The position numbers and the translations under genes were made by a program. From positions 1 to 64,000 of IMG/VR virus record IMGVR_UViG_3300017782_004332: a stretch of DNA of 64,000 bases, one strand, 5' to 3'. The notes beneath the pieces are model-generated. The model saw only the letters and a list, made by a program, of their open reading frames with translations. It did not search any database and was not told the DNA's origin. Shown here piece by piece: positions 16,614-24,970 of the stretch. Positions within the stretch are counted from its first letter, which is position 1, and each line of letters starts with the position of its first letter. This DNA comes from a virus.

Positions 16614-16756
16614 TATTTTCCTTGTCCTCTATAAAACTTGTGACTACGTTTTTTAGATTTGTTCATTGATGAAAACTTGCAACGTGCTTTGGTTCCTGCC
16701 TGACTTGTTTTCTTAGGTTGTGAAACATGTCCTTCGTATGACTTATGTATTTTCAT
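16613..16756 (-). CDS. Very small basic protein
   Basis: 47 residues (MKIHKSYEGHV... ending FYRGQGK), with K, R, S and Q making up about half. Lies between, and overlaps or abuts, the two flanking minus-strand genes with a TAATG junction, which supports translation. Possibly a packaged or DNA-binding peptide; function unknown. Confidence 0.6.
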   Translation of the reverse strand: MKIHKSYEGHVSQPKKTSQAGTKARCKFSSMNKSKKRSHKFYRGQGK

Positions 16757-16757
16757 A

Positions 16758-17015
16758 TTACCTTCCTAACTTTGCTTTTAATGCTTTTAAGGCCGCTCTT
16801 TTCTTTTCTAGTATTGCCGCCTGTCTTACTTTTCTACCTAGTGGTAATGATTGTATTGTTTCGTATGTTCCACCTTTTTTGGCTGTCCATTCGACTCTAA
16901 CTGATTTACTTTCAGATCCACTTTGGAAAGATCGTACTGCTTTCCGGTAACTCATTTCTTCTTTTGTTACAACGTTATCACCATCATAGAAGGTGTAAGT
17001 TCTCATTTTTGCCAT
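16758..17015 (-). CDS. Basic hypothetical protein
   Basis: 85 residues: a beta-like N-terminal half (YTFYDGDNVVTKEEM) and a strongly basic helical C-terminus (KKRAALKALKAKLGR). First gene of the three-gene minus-strand unit; GGAGAG ribosome site. Unknown function; nucleic-acid binding plausible. Confidence 0.6.
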   Translation of the reverse strand: MAKMRTYTFYDGDNVVTKEEMSYRKAVRSFQSGSESKSVRVEWTAKKGGTYETIQSLPLGRKVRQAAILEKKRAALKALKAKLGR

Positions 17016-17091
17016 AACTCTCCTTTGGTTAGTTGTTGGGCGTTTTCTTGAGCATTAGTTATCATTTTTTTTTAAAATACGCACTTTATGG

Positions 17092-17120
17092 TTGACAACA
17101 TATGTAAAAGGTGCTATAAA
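17092..17120 (+). promoter_or_regulatory. Consensus sigma70 promoter of the tmRNA locus
   Basis: TTGACA (17092-17097), 17 nt, TATAAA (17115-17120) with an extended TG before the -10. Start of transcription expected near 17127, just upstream of the tmRNA acceptor piece. Confidence 0.85.
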
Positions 17121-17129
17121 TATAAGTGT

Positions 17130-17193
17130 AATTGTTGACAGCATCGTATGTCACAAGAACAGGACCCGGGGGCGGTACCCGGCGCCTCCACCA
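17130..17193 (+). ncRNA. ssrA: Permuted tmRNA, acceptor RNA piece
   Basis: Ends with CGCCTCC-A-CCA. CGCCTCC (17183-17189) pairs perfectly with GGGGGCG at 17392-17398, the 5' end of the coding piece. A T-arm stem CCGGG/CCCGG with a GGCGGTA loop precedes it, and ACAAG upstream can pair with CTTGT of the coding piece (helix P2). Order acceptor-then-coding is the circular permutation typical of alphaproteobacteria. The exact 5' end is not determined. Confidence 0.88.
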
Positions 17194-17212
17194 TAAACAC
17201 ATGGAGTTAAAA

Positions 17213-17404
17213 ATGGTAGTAGATTTTAAGGAAAAATGTAGGATTTATTACATGGTAAAAGGCAATTTAGTAGGATTAAGCAAAAAGCAAATTGAAGAAT
17301 CCTACGATAGTTACTTTAAAAGACTCTGGGGAAACCATGAAGCAGTGTACAGAGAACAAGGCTTCGAAGAAAACTATCGTGTGTTTATGATGGGGGCGAA
17401 ATAG
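17213..17404 (+). CDS. Small protein nested in the tmRNA intervening segment
   Basis: 63 residues from ATG 17213, six nucleotides after GGAG; ATG 17201 would add four residues. It occupies the spacer that is normally removed between the two pieces of a permuted tmRNA, and its last 13 nt, including the stop codon, lie inside the mature coding RNA (5' end 17392). Composition (charged, Tyr-rich, DFKEKCRIYYMVKGN) looks protein-like and codon use matches neighbours. No family recognised. Translation and RNA processing should compete. Confidence 0.6.
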   Translation: MVVDFKEKCRIYYMVKGNLVGLSKKQIEESYDSYFKRLWGNHEAVYREQGFEENYRVFMMGAK

Positions 17405-17600
17405 GATCGACTGGCTTGTTAAGGGTGAAAGAGATTACCGGTAAGGAACGACCGAGCGTATATGGGGAGACTCATGCTACTGTCCAAAACTATAACTGCA
17501 AACGATAATTTTGCATCTGAAGAGTTACGCCTAGCGGCTTAATTCGACGGGGTTGGCAACTTACCTGGCAACAGAAAAGTTGCGTTTTACTAGACGCAAA
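17392..17600 (+). ncRNA. ssrA: Permuted tmRNA, coding RNA piece with ANDNFASEELRLAA tag
   Basis: 5' GGGGGCG completes the acceptor stem; GGATCGACTGG is the D-loop analogue. The tag reading frame starts with GCA at 17498 and stops at TAA 17540-17542: ANDNFASEELRLAA, an alphaproteobacterial-type AND... tag ending in a hydrophobic LAA degron recognised by ClpX. Downstream repeats of GTTGC/GGCAAC can form pseudoknots; a TTGCGT/ACGCAA hairpin (17580-17599) may mark the 3' end, which is approximate. Acts in ribosome rescue and tagging for proteolysis. Confidence 0.93.
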
Positions 17601-17610
17601 GGAGTTTTAC

Positions 17611-18054
17611 ATGCGTACTATCTTTTTAGCAACATTCGTTGCTTTAATTACAACTACTGCTAGTGCTTCAACAACAGTAGTAACAGATCATTACAAAACT
17701 GTAATGAAACAAATTCCATACACGCAGGAAACTTGTCGACTAGTTGATGTTCCTGTATATGGGACTGTAGACTCAGAGCCTACAACAGGTGATATTCTCA
17801 CTGGCGCTATTATTGGTGGCGTTATTGGAAATAACATCAAAGGAGAAAAAAATGGCGGTGCCGCTGGTGCTGTCATTGGTGGATTGCTAGGTGCAAACAA
17901 TAAGAATAAAAAGCAAACTATTGTAGGGTATCGGCAAGAAGAACAGTGTAATACTATCACAGAGTATACACGTTCGACCGAAGAGGTATATGATTACAGT
18001 ACTGTTAGATTTACTGACGGTGGTCGCGAATATACACTGCGATTTAAGAAGTAA
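17611..18054 (+). CDS. Glycine-zipper (17-kDa antigen-like) envelope protein
   Basis: 147 residues. Signal peptide (about 1-20, ending ASA), then a glycine-zipper 2TM segment (GAIIGGVIGNNIKG...GGAAGAVIGGLLG, about 68-95) as in Rickettsia 17-kDa antigen-like proteins, then a Y-rich C-terminal part. Expected in the periplasm/envelope. AGGAG ribosome site right after the tmRNA, so it may be read from the same promoter. Role in infection unknown; envelope modification or superinfection exclusion is conceivable. Confidence 0.7.
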   Translation: MRTIFLATFVALITTTASASTTVVTDHYKTVMKQIPYTQETCRLVDVPVYGTVDSEPTTGDILTGAIIGGVIGNNIKGEKNGGAAGAVIGGLLGANNKNKKQTIVGYRQEEQCNTITEYTRSTEEVYDYSTVRFTDGGREYTLRFKK

Positions 18055-18128
18055 TAAATACCTAGTAGAAGCATACTATAAAACGCCATAGGCAATACAT
18101 ATAAAAACGAGAGAATAGTAAAAAATAC

Positions 18129-18165
18129 GATTAGGGGTGTTGGAAACGGTACCCCTAATCTTTTA
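18129..18165 (+). terminator. Rho-independent terminator
   Basis: 10-bp perfect stem GATTAGGGGT / ACCCCTAATC with a 12-nt loop, followed by TTTTAT. Separates the glycine-zipper gene from the fibre gene. Confidence 0.85.
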
Positions 18166-18198
18166 TCTACGGTAAATACAACTAGGAGAACACCATAA

Positions 18199-20868
18199 AT
18201 GTCAGTAAAAGTAATTGATAGTTTTAGACTAGTAGTAGCCAAAAAAGGCGCTTCAAATATAGGATCAGTTGAAGCAGATGCAGATAACGATACACTAACC
18301 ATTGAAGCGGGTACAGGTATTGGATTAACTGTTGATCCAGCAACAGATACCCTTACAATTATCAACGAACAGCAAAGTGAAGCATTACTGGCGGCTAGAA
18401 GTCCTATCTATATTAGAGCAGATGACTCGGCGATTGTACAAGTAGGACCAGGTGAAAACTTTGGTATACTTGGCGCCGGCGTTGCTACTACAGCATCAAA
18501 TGCTGAAGGCGACATTACTGTTACAGTTCCAGCAACACTTTCAAGTTACACAAACGATACAAATTTTATTGCAGGCGATAATCTAGGCGATCGTGCTGAT
18601 GTGGTAATCACAAGTGTCGCTGACAATGATCTATTACAGTATGACACAGCAAGTGGCGAGTGGCAAAACAAATCAATTACAAACGCAGGATTTGCAACAG
18701 TATCAACCACAGGTGTTTACGGTGATTTAACAACAAGACCAAACATTTCTTTCACAGGCGATGTAACAGGCGGCACTGGCGGACAACTAGCAGGTGGTGC
18801 TTCTAATATTGCAATAACACTTGCTAACTCAGGAATCGCGGCAGGAACATACAGTGGATTTACAGTTGATGCTAAAGGTAGAATTACAGCGTTCAACCAA
18901 GCAGATGCAAGTTCGGAAACACTAACAAGCGTTACAAACAGAAATAACTCAACAACAAATTCAATTACAATTGGTGGATTATCAATTGGAACAGCATATT
19001 CATTACCGACTACAATAGGTAGTGACGGAACAGTATTAAAAATACAAAACGGGGTATTACAATTTTTACCTGGAAGTGCTGAAGGAACTTTAAGAATTGT
19101 TGCTGATGATAGTACAGAAAGAACGATTGAATCAGGAGAAGTTTTACAAATAGTTGGTACTGGCCCAGTGTCAACATCAACTGATGCTGAGGGAAAACTT
19201 ACAATTAATTCAACTCCTACTATTGATCAAGTATTAGGGTATGGTTCATCTACAACTAAACATTTAACTACAGGAAATCTTACAGTTGGAAATGTAACAA
19301 TGCCAACTACATTAGGTGCTGACGGAACTGTTCTTAAAGTACAAAATGGTGAGTTAAGATTTATTGCTGGTGGAGAGGATAGTTTTGCTCTTAGAGTATC
19401 AGCAGACGATTCTACAGAAAGATTTATAAATTACGGAGAAGTACTACAATTTGTTGGTAGTGGTGATGTTTCTACATCAACCGATATTGATGGACAGGTT
19501 ACAATTACATCAGCACCAACATTAGATAATGTTCTTGGAAATGGTAATGCATCTACAGAAGCAGTAAACTTCCAAGGTAATGTTACATTAGGTAGCGATA
19601 CTAGTGATAGTATTACTGCTAACGGATTGTTCTTAGGTAGATTTCCATTATCATTAGATGGTCAAACAGCAGGTAACAGTTTATATACTAGACTTGAAGT
19701 CGTAGATCCAACAGCCCTTAGAACAATTACTATACCTGATGCAACAGGTACTATGGCATTTGTTGGTGCTGACCTATCAACATTTACTAATGATTCAAAC
19801 TTTATTACAAATAGTGACAATACATCAGGTAATGCAGGAACTGCAACACTTTTACAAACTGCTAGAAATTTTAGTGTAACTGGATCAGTAACAGCAAGTA
19901 ATGTGTCCTTTAATGGTAGTGGTGATGTTGTACTTAATACTACATTTACAAATAATAATATAAGTCAATTTACAAATGACTCAGGATTTGTTACCGACGG
20001 TCTAACAACAGCAACTCCGGTTAGCACGTTGCCAAACGATGCAAATTACATGAGTAAGTTTTTTATCTCTGCAGATGATAGTACAGCAATACAAGTTAAC
20101 GGCGATGAACAAATTAAAATTTACGGCGGAGGCAATGTTACAACATCAAGTGATGCTGAAGGAAATATTCAAGTTACTTCGTCAAACGATCTAAGCGACT
20201 ATAATAACGATGCAGGATTTAACACACAAAATGATACTATTACACTAACAGGTGATGTTAGTGGTTCTGGTAGAACAACAATCAATACAACATTAAACGT
20301 TGCACTATCAAACGTTGTTCCTGGTACATATAATTTAGTAACAGTTGATACTAAAGGTATTGTTCAAAGTGCAGAACTAAAAACATACATTGAAGCAGGA
20401 ACATTATTAGAACAAGATCTAGCAGGTAGTGTATTTGCTGATGATAGTACTCTAATTATTGATGGCGTAAGTGGTAGAGTGTATACAAGTGTTCTTACAA
20501 TCAACGAGGGTGTACAAGAAAAATTTGCAACTAAATCTAGTGCCACAGGTGTTGTAGCACACGATTGTTCAACTGGACATATTTTTAGACATAGTAGTAT
20601 TAGTGCAGACTTTACAGCAAACTTTACAAATTTAACTTTAGAGCAAGGTTATGCAACAACAATGACTCTAAGTTTAGATCAAGGCAACACAGCATATATG
20701 CCAACAGCAGTACAGATAGGTGGTGTTGCACAAACTATTGTGTGGCAAGGTAATAGTGCACCTAGCGGCACAGACAACGGTGAAGACGTTGTGAGTTTTA
20801 GCATTCTTAGAACTGGTGCATCAGCATACACAGTTTTAGGACAAAGAGTATCATTTGGAGGCGTATAA
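18199..20868 (+). CDS. Large tail-fibre-like protein with ADDST repeat modules
   Basis: 889 residues, T/S/N/G-rich and beta-structured, without long hydrophobic segments: a typical elongated fibre. At least four copies of a ~35-residue module beginning ADDS(T) and continuing with a hydrophobic-G turn and S-D/N-A-E-G-x-I/L-x-V/I are visible (about 73, 301, 402, 623). DLSxFTNDSNFIT-type segments also repeat. The same module occurs in the 589-aa protein at 41221. TAAATA box and AGGAG ribosome site upstream. Receptor binding inferred. Confidence 0.75.
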   Translation: MSVKVIDSFRLVVAKKGASNIGSVEADADNDTLTIEAGTGIGLTVDPATDTLTIINEQQSEALLAARSPIYIRADDSAIVQVGPGENFGILGAGVATTASNAEGDITVTVPATLSSYTNDTNFIAGDNLGDRADVVITSVADNDLLQYDTASGEWQNKSITNAGFATVSTTGVYGDLTTRPNISFTGDVTGGTGGQLAGGASNIAITLANSGIAAGTYSGFTVDAKGRITAFNQADASSETLTSVTNRNNSTTNSITIGGLSIGTAYSLPTTIGSDGTVLKIQNGVLQFLPGSAEGTLRIVADDSTERTIESGEVLQIVGTGPVSTSTDAEGKLTINSTPTIDQVLGYGSSTTKHLTTGNLTVGNVTMPTTLGADGTVLKVQNGELRFIAGGEDSFALRVSADDSTERFINYGEVLQFVGSGDVSTSTDIDGQVTITSAPTLDNVLGNGNASTEAVNFQGNVTLGSDTSDSITANGLFLGRFPLSLDGQTAGNSLYTRLEVVDPTALRTITIPDATGTMAFVGADLSTFTNDSNFITNSDNTSGNAGTATLLQTARNFSVTGSVTASNVSFNGSGDVVLNTTFTNNNISQFTNDSGFVTDGLTTATPVSTLPNDANYMSKFFISADDSTAIQVNGDEQIKIYGGGNVTTSSDAEGNIQVTSSNDLSDYNNDAGFNTQNDTITLTGDVSGSGRTTINTTLNVALSNVVPGTYNLVTVDTKGIVQSAELKTYIEAGTLLEQDLAGSVFADDSTLIIDGVSGRVYTSVLTINEGVQEKFATKSSATGVVAHDCSTGHIFRHSSISADFTANFTNLTLEQGYATTMTLSLDQGNTAYMPTAVQIGGVAQTIVWQGNSAPSGTDNGEDVVSFSILRTGASAYTVLGQRVSFGGV

Positions 20869-21728
20869 TGCCTTTCGTTAGCAGTTTCACAGGATCATTT
20901 GCAGTAGGAAGAAGAGCCAATGCGTTTGGCAGTACTCCTGATCCCTGGTCACCATCAACAGACATAACAACTGCTTCGTGGGTAGATGCCAGTGACAGTT
21001 CTAATTACACAAGAAGTGGGACATCATTACTGTCAGTCACCGATAAGGCAGGCACATACACAATGACAGTGGGTGGTAATCCTATAACTAACAGCAGTAC
21101 ACAAAACGGTTTGAATGTTTTTGACTTTGATGGCAATGGTGACTATCTACAAAGTACAGATTATCTAGCACAGGTATCAAGTGGCAATCACTGGGCAATA
21201 GGTGTATTTAAATACGATGGATCAAACGCCACAACAGATACATTTTGGAGTGTTGAAACTAATGGTTCGCCAAAAAGAGATTATTCTATTAGTTCTGGTG
21301 CTAGTAACGATACTTGGCCTGGTGAGTTAGATTTGGATGGACTGATTACAAACAGGATCTCATCAACTATAGGAAACAAACAGGATTTCGATTCAGGTAT
21401 CACTATCAGCACATGGACTATTGTTGCTTGTTATTTTAACAAAACTGGTAATTCAATCGGTTGTAGAGTTAATGGTGCTGACAGTTTTACTCCAGTTAAC
21501 GATTATGATAATTCACTTCAAACAAATCAACAACTGAGATTAATGAGAAATAGATCCTCACAAGAACTAGAAGGTCAGTTAGCAGAGTTTTTTGCTGTAG
21601 CAAACATACCAGGCACAGGTGGCACTGACATCAGCACACTACAAAAAGCAGAAGGATATCTTGCTCATAAATGGGGGTTAACGAGCAGTTTGGCAAGCGG
21701 ACATCCTTATAAGAGTTCAGCACCATAA
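20868..21728 (+). CDS. Fibre/adhesin protein with LamG-like lectin domain
   Basis: 286 residues. A W-V-D-A-S-D start followed by a concanavalin/LamG-type jelly roll: FDFDGNGDYLQS, WAIGVFKYDG, WTIVACYFNKTGNSIGCRVNG, and the closing AEFFAVANIPG...LQKAEGYLAHKWGL, a combination common in marine phage and bacterial adhesins. Overlaps the 889-aa fibre gene (TAATG), so likely the distal, glycan-binding fibre component. Confidence 0.75.
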   Translation: MPFVSSFTGSFAVGRRANAFGSTPDPWSPSTDITTASWVDASDSSNYTRSGTSLLSVTDKAGTYTMTVGGNPITNSSTQNGLNVFDFDGNGDYLQSTDYLAQVSSGNHWAIGVFKYDGSNATTDTFWSVETNGSPKRDYSISSGASNDTWPGELDLDGLITNRISSTIGNKQDFDSGITISTWTIVACYFNKTGNSIGCRVNGADSFTPVNDYDNSLQTNQQLRLMRNRSSQELEGQLAEFFAVANIPGTGGTDISTLQKAEGYLAHKWGLTSSLASGHPYKSSAP

Positions 21729-21761
21729 TAGAATAAATACTCATATAACAAGGAGCAGGGT

Positions 21762-22199
21762 ATGTATGAGTATAAATGTAAAGTATTAAGAGTAGTAGAC
21801 GGTGACACTGTCGATGTGGATATCGACCTAGGATTTGGCATGTGGATGCACAAAGAACGAGTACGTATGATGGGTATTGACACTCCAGAATCAAGAACAC
21901 GTGATAAAGTGGAGAAAGCATTTGGACTGGCATCAAAGGCAAGACTCAAAGAACTATTACCAATCGGATCTATGTCAGTTCTCAAAACAGAAATTGATAG
22001 AAGCGGAGAAGACAAAAAAGGAAAATTCGGAAGAATCCTTGGAGACTTCATCGTTGACGACAAGAGATGCACTGACATACTTATTGAAGAGGGATATGCT
22101 GTAGCATACTTCGGCGGATCCAAAGAAGAAGTTCAAATGAAACACATGGCTAACAGAGAAAAACTCTTAAGAGAAGGTGTAGTTAAACTTCCAAAATAA
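21762..22199 (+). CDS. Staphylococcal-nuclease-like (TNase) protein
   Basis: 145 residues covering the SNase fold: VLRVVDGDTVDVDIDLGFG (metal-binding D), RVRMMGIDTPE (catalytic R and D), LGDFIVDD and a C-terminal A-Y-F helix. No signal peptide, so it acts in the cytoplasm, perhaps in host nucleic-acid breakdown. TAAATA box and AAGGAG ribosome site. Confidence 0.85.
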   Translation: MYEYKCKVLRVVDGDTVDVDIDLGFGMWMHKERVRMMGIDTPESRTRDKVEKAFGLASKARLKELLPIGSMSVLKTEIDRSGEDKKGKFGRILGDFIVDDKRCTDILIEEGYAVAYFGGSKEEVQMKHMANREKLLREGVVKLPK

Positions 22200-22251
22200 A
22201 TAGTACTACTAAGGCAACTTAGAAGCAAAGGCACATTAAAGGAGCAAAGGC

Positions 22252-22725
22252 ATGAAAACAACTATCCAACCATCTGATCTAGATGTTATTTCCGAAAAAA
22301 ACGAAAATTCGGTAAAATTGGTAAAATCACATATTGACAAAGATGCTGAATTAGTGTATTATAATGGTATTACTGGTATTAATGGTAATACAAATGAAAA
22401 CACATGGAGGCATGAAATGGCAAAAAGTAAAGAGGTACTTGATAACATTAAATCAATCTGTCGTACAACGTGGGGCGATGAGAATGTTTATGAAGGACCA
22501 TCAGGCAAATACAAATGGGAACTAGGCAGAGATACAGGCAATGGTATAATCAATGGAGTTGTTAGAAAATTTATCGCTGAAGATAAAGATGGCAATGAAA
22601 TTTACACAGTTGCAGGTTCTTTCAAGATCAATCATGACGGCGAAGTTACACGTTGGACTGGTCTTCCGAGACGATACCAAAGAGAAGCAAGTGATTTAGT
22701 TAAAGCATTAAACGGCGGCAGTTAA
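22252..22725 (+). CDS. Hypothetical protein
   Basis: 157 residues from ATG 22252 with AAAGGAG. A second GGAGG/ATG pair inside (near 22408-22418) could give a shorter product starting MAKSKEVLDN. The C-terminal part (KYKWELGRDTGNG...IYTVAGSFKINHDGEVTRWTGLPR) is beta-rich. No family recognised. Confidence 0.6.
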   Translation: MKTTIQPSDLDVISEKNENSVKLVKSHIDKDAELVYYNGITGINGNTNENTWRHEMAKSKEVLDNIKSICRTTWGDENVYEGPSGKYKWELGRDTGNGIINGVVRKFIAEDKDGNEIYTVAGSFKINHDGEVTRWTGLPRRYQREASDLVKALNGGS

Positions 22726-22938
22726 ATGTTGTTTAGTAATTGGTTTAAGTATATAGATAGAGATACTGCTATCGACATATGGGCAACAAGATTGTCGTCA
22801 GTTGATAAAACTATTAATCTATTACAAAATAAATCATCACAAGATGTGTGGGCATTAAAGTATTGGCAAGATGTTCGCAGAATATTAACACGACAACTGG
22901 ATAATATATGTCAAGTTCGATTGGACGAAAAATATTAA
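22726..22938 (+). CDS. Small hypothetical protein
   Basis: 70 residues, Trp-rich and helical (WFKYIDRDTAIDIWATRL). Starts immediately after the preceding stop and overlaps the wall-hydrolase gene by 31 nt in another frame. Possibly a lysis accessory by position; no motif. Confidence 0.5.
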   Translation: MLFSNWFKYIDRDTAIDIWATRLSSVDKTINLLQNKSSQDVWALKYWQDVRRILTRQLDNICQVRLDEKY

Positions 22939-23558
22939 AGAAGGTAAAATATATCTTAATGATATTAGTTGCTCTAATTACAGCATTTACATTAGGATCA
23001 TTTACGCCGAACTCTATGGTTATATCTAACATAGAAGATATTGAACATAGGAAATCAGTTGTGTCAGCACAGAAACTAGGTTTACTAGAACCTAGATTTG
23101 AATATACTGATGATCAAACATTTGTTGAAGCAGTTTACAAATGTATTGATTACCTAAACTACACAACAATGCCTGAAAAAAGAATCCCTAGTGGATTGAT
23201 TGTTGCAATGGCAGGAATTGAAAGTGGTTGGGGAACTAGTAGATTTGCTAATGAGGGAAATGCACTGTTTGGTGTTCGTACATGGAGTCTCGACACTGTA
23301 CCGCATATGAAACCTAAAGCAATACCTGACGCTAACTTTGGTGTTAAGAAATATAAAACTAAATGTCAAAGTGTAAAAGATGTAGTAAGAATTTTAAATT
23401 CTCATCCAGCATATAAAGAGTTTCGAAAAGAACGTGATCGACAGTACAAAGGAAATTTTAGAAATTGGGATACCTTAGTACCGTTAATTGCTCCTTGGAG
23501 TACAACAGAAGAATACGGCGATATAATCTTATCAACTATTAAAAAAAGGGGATTCTAA
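22908..23558 (+). CDS. Membrane-anchored peptidoglycan hydrolase (Bax/glucosaminidase-like)
   Basis: 216 residues. N-terminal signal-anchor (about 14-30: ILMILVALITAFTLGSF), then a glucosaminidase/Bax-type domain with PSGLIVAMAGIESGWGTSRFA (catalytic glutamate in IESGWG), EGNALFGV and a C-terminal APWSTTEEYG. Cuts the glycan chains of peptidoglycan. The signal-anchor suggests a SAR-type endolysin delivered to the periplasm without a holin, or an exolysin used at entry. Confidence 0.82.
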   Translation: MSSSIGRKILKKVKYILMILVALITAFTLGSFTPNSMVISNIEDIEHRKSVVSAQKLGLLEPRFEYTDDQTFVEAVYKCIDYLNYTTMPEKRIPSGLIVAMAGIESGWGTSRFANEGNALFGVRTWSLDTVPHMKPKAIPDANFGVKKYKTKCQSVKDVVRILNSHPAYKEFRKERDRQYKGNFRNWDTLVPLIAPWSTTEEYGDIILSTIKKRGF

Positions 23559-24017
23559 ATGACAATGCATTTAGCACGTGGCCTTACCACGAATAATACA
23601 AAGAAAAGAAAACGTAAGATTACAAAATCCAAATTAGATAAATGGACAGAAGAACTTCGTAAACGTAACAAAGAATTTAAAAAAATGGGTCAACCAAACT
23701 TAACAATGACCATTGCAGAATATATTGATTATGTTCACGGTGAATATAAGCCAAAGACGTCACCGAGAACAGAACTAAAAGACCCGTGGCATTACACACC
23801 ACCGGTTGTACGAGAAACACCTAATTATCCAAGCCTAACATCTAAAGAAAGTTTTGCACCTGCAACCAAAAGACAACACATGCAGTACACAGGTGAACGT
23901 AAACTTGTAGGCATTGCTACATTACACAAAAGTAATATGGTACCAGTTTTTGCGGACGATGACGATAAAGACGGCAAAAAACAAGCAACTGAGATTGCCC
24001 AAATGAGGCGTAATTAA
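23559..24017 (+). CDS. Hypothetical basic protein
   Basis: 152 residues. Basic helical N-terminus (KKRKRKITKSKLDKWTEELRKRNKE), then YIDYVHGEYKPK and a P-rich linker, with KLVGIATLHKSNMVPVF near the end, a segment recurring in unannotated proteins of T4-like marine phages. Starts at the stop of the hydrolase gene. Confidence 0.6.
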   Translation: MTMHLARGLTTNNTKKRKRKITKSKLDKWTEELRKRNKEFKKMGQPNLTMTIAEYIDYVHGEYKPKTSPRTELKDPWHYTPPVVRETPNYPSLTSKESFAPATKRQHMQYTGERKLVGIATLHKSNMVPVFADDDDKDGKKQATEIAQMRRN

Positions 24018-24040
24018 AGTTGCCAAAATGACAACTTTTA
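24015..24040 (+). terminator. Weak terminator-like hairpin
   Basis: TAAAGTTG / CAACTTTTA stem with a 9-nt loop and short T run, directly before a sigma70-type promoter. Confidence 0.5.
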
Positions 24041-24042
24041 GG

Positions 24043-24070
24043 TTGACAAAACCGGTAAAGATGTTATTAT
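24043..24070 (+). promoter_or_regulatory. Sigma70-type promoter for the lipoprotein operon
   Basis: TTGACA (24043-24048), 16 nt, TATTAT (24065-24070), with AAAGATGTTAT before the -10 as in other promoters of this window. Confidence 0.7.
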
Positions 24071-24104
24071 ATAAAAGTAGGCTAAAACAAAAGGAGAGGC
24101 TAAA

Positions 24105-24596
24105 ATGAAAGGCAAAGTAAAAAACGCAGTAATGGGAGTAATTCTAGCATCCATGCTAGGTGCATGTAGCACAATGACTCAGGTTGCTGAAAGAGATACT
24201 TATGCAGAACCTAAATGGTATGCAAAGTGTCAAGAGATGGGGACAGAAGGTAACTTCTTGTTCTGGTTTGGTACTGATTACGTTTATGCTTGTGGTAAAG
24301 GCGTAAGCACACATGATCAAGCCGCAGTTGCTCAGGCAAAGACTTTCGCACTAAAAGGTGTTGCTGAAAGAATCCATAGTAACATTAAGGCATCTACTAT
24401 AGTAGATATCAAAGACGAAAACAAGAAAACAAGAACATTTGTTGAGCATATTGTTGATAAGACAGCAGTAAGACGTCAACTTGAGTCAGACAAGTACACA
24501 TATATGTATGGTGGTAATTATCACACATTTATAAAGATCAAGATGACTAAAGAAACGTTTGATGCACTAATCAACGAAGCAAAAGCAGGGAACTAA
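24105..24596 (+). CDS. Putative lipoprotein (LPP20-like)
   Basis: 163 residues with a signal peptide ending in lipobox LGAC (Cys about residue 21). The mature part has the PxWYxKC start and a D-Q/A-A-A-V-A-Q-A-K-x-x-A-L-K-G helix like LPP20/LPOA-type lipoproteins. Targeted to the outer membrane. First of three consecutive lipoprotein genes with a sigma70-type promoter, hence probably early. Surface remodelling or superinfection exclusion is an inference. Confidence 0.72.
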   Translation: MKGKVKNAVMGVILASMLGACSTMTQVAERDTYAEPKWYAKCQEMGTEGNFLFWFGTDYVYACGKGVSTHDQAAVAQAKTFALKGVAERIHSNIKASTIVDIKDENKKTRTFVEHIVDKTAVRRQLESDKYTYMYGGNYHTFIKIKMTKETFDALINEAKAGN

Positions 24597-24598
24597 AA

Positions 24599-24970
24599 AT
24601 GAAGTATCTTTATACTGTTTCACTTGTTGTGGCTGTAACATTGTTATCTGCGTGTGGTACAACATCTCACCAGATAACAACAGACACAAAATATCAAAAA
24701 CCATATTGTAATACAGAGCAAACAATTATAACAGATACAGATTCTAACGGTGATGCAGTAAGTTCTAAAACCGTTGTTCAATGCAGTGACAAATCAGATG
24801 GTATGGACCATCCACTTGTTAAAACAGGTGTAGCAAAAGAATGTGGTATATTTTATCATCCAATGAATATAGGAGGTCAAAGTGTTTGGGAACCAGGAAT
24901 GTCATGCTTTATCGGCGATGAAGCAACAGGGTATTGGGTCGTTGTTCCGATGCCTGGTAGTCATTATTAG
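24599..24970 (+). CDS. Putative lipoprotein
   Basis: 123 residues, signal peptide with lipobox LSAC (Cys about 19). Mature part has four further cysteines and no recognised domain. Starts 2 nt after the preceding stop; its 3' end overlaps the next lipoprotein gene by 53 nt in a different frame. Confidence 0.68.
   Translation: MKYLYTVSLVVAVTLLSACGTTSHQITTDTKYQKPYCNTEQTIITDTDSNGDAVSSKTVVQCSDKSDGMDHPLVKTGVAKECGIFYHPMNIGGQSVWEPGMSCFIGDEATGYWVVVPMPGSHY

Noticed and set aside
17132-17212. Extension of the nested tmRNA-spacer ORF upstream to TTG 17132
   Set aside because: That segment is the tmRNA acceptor RNA; the only ribosome site is GGAG at 17203, just before ATG 17213.
23559-24017. Basic protein considered as a ribosome-associated or histone-like factor
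   Set aside because: Only composition supports this; no motif or context confirms it, so it is left as hypothetical.
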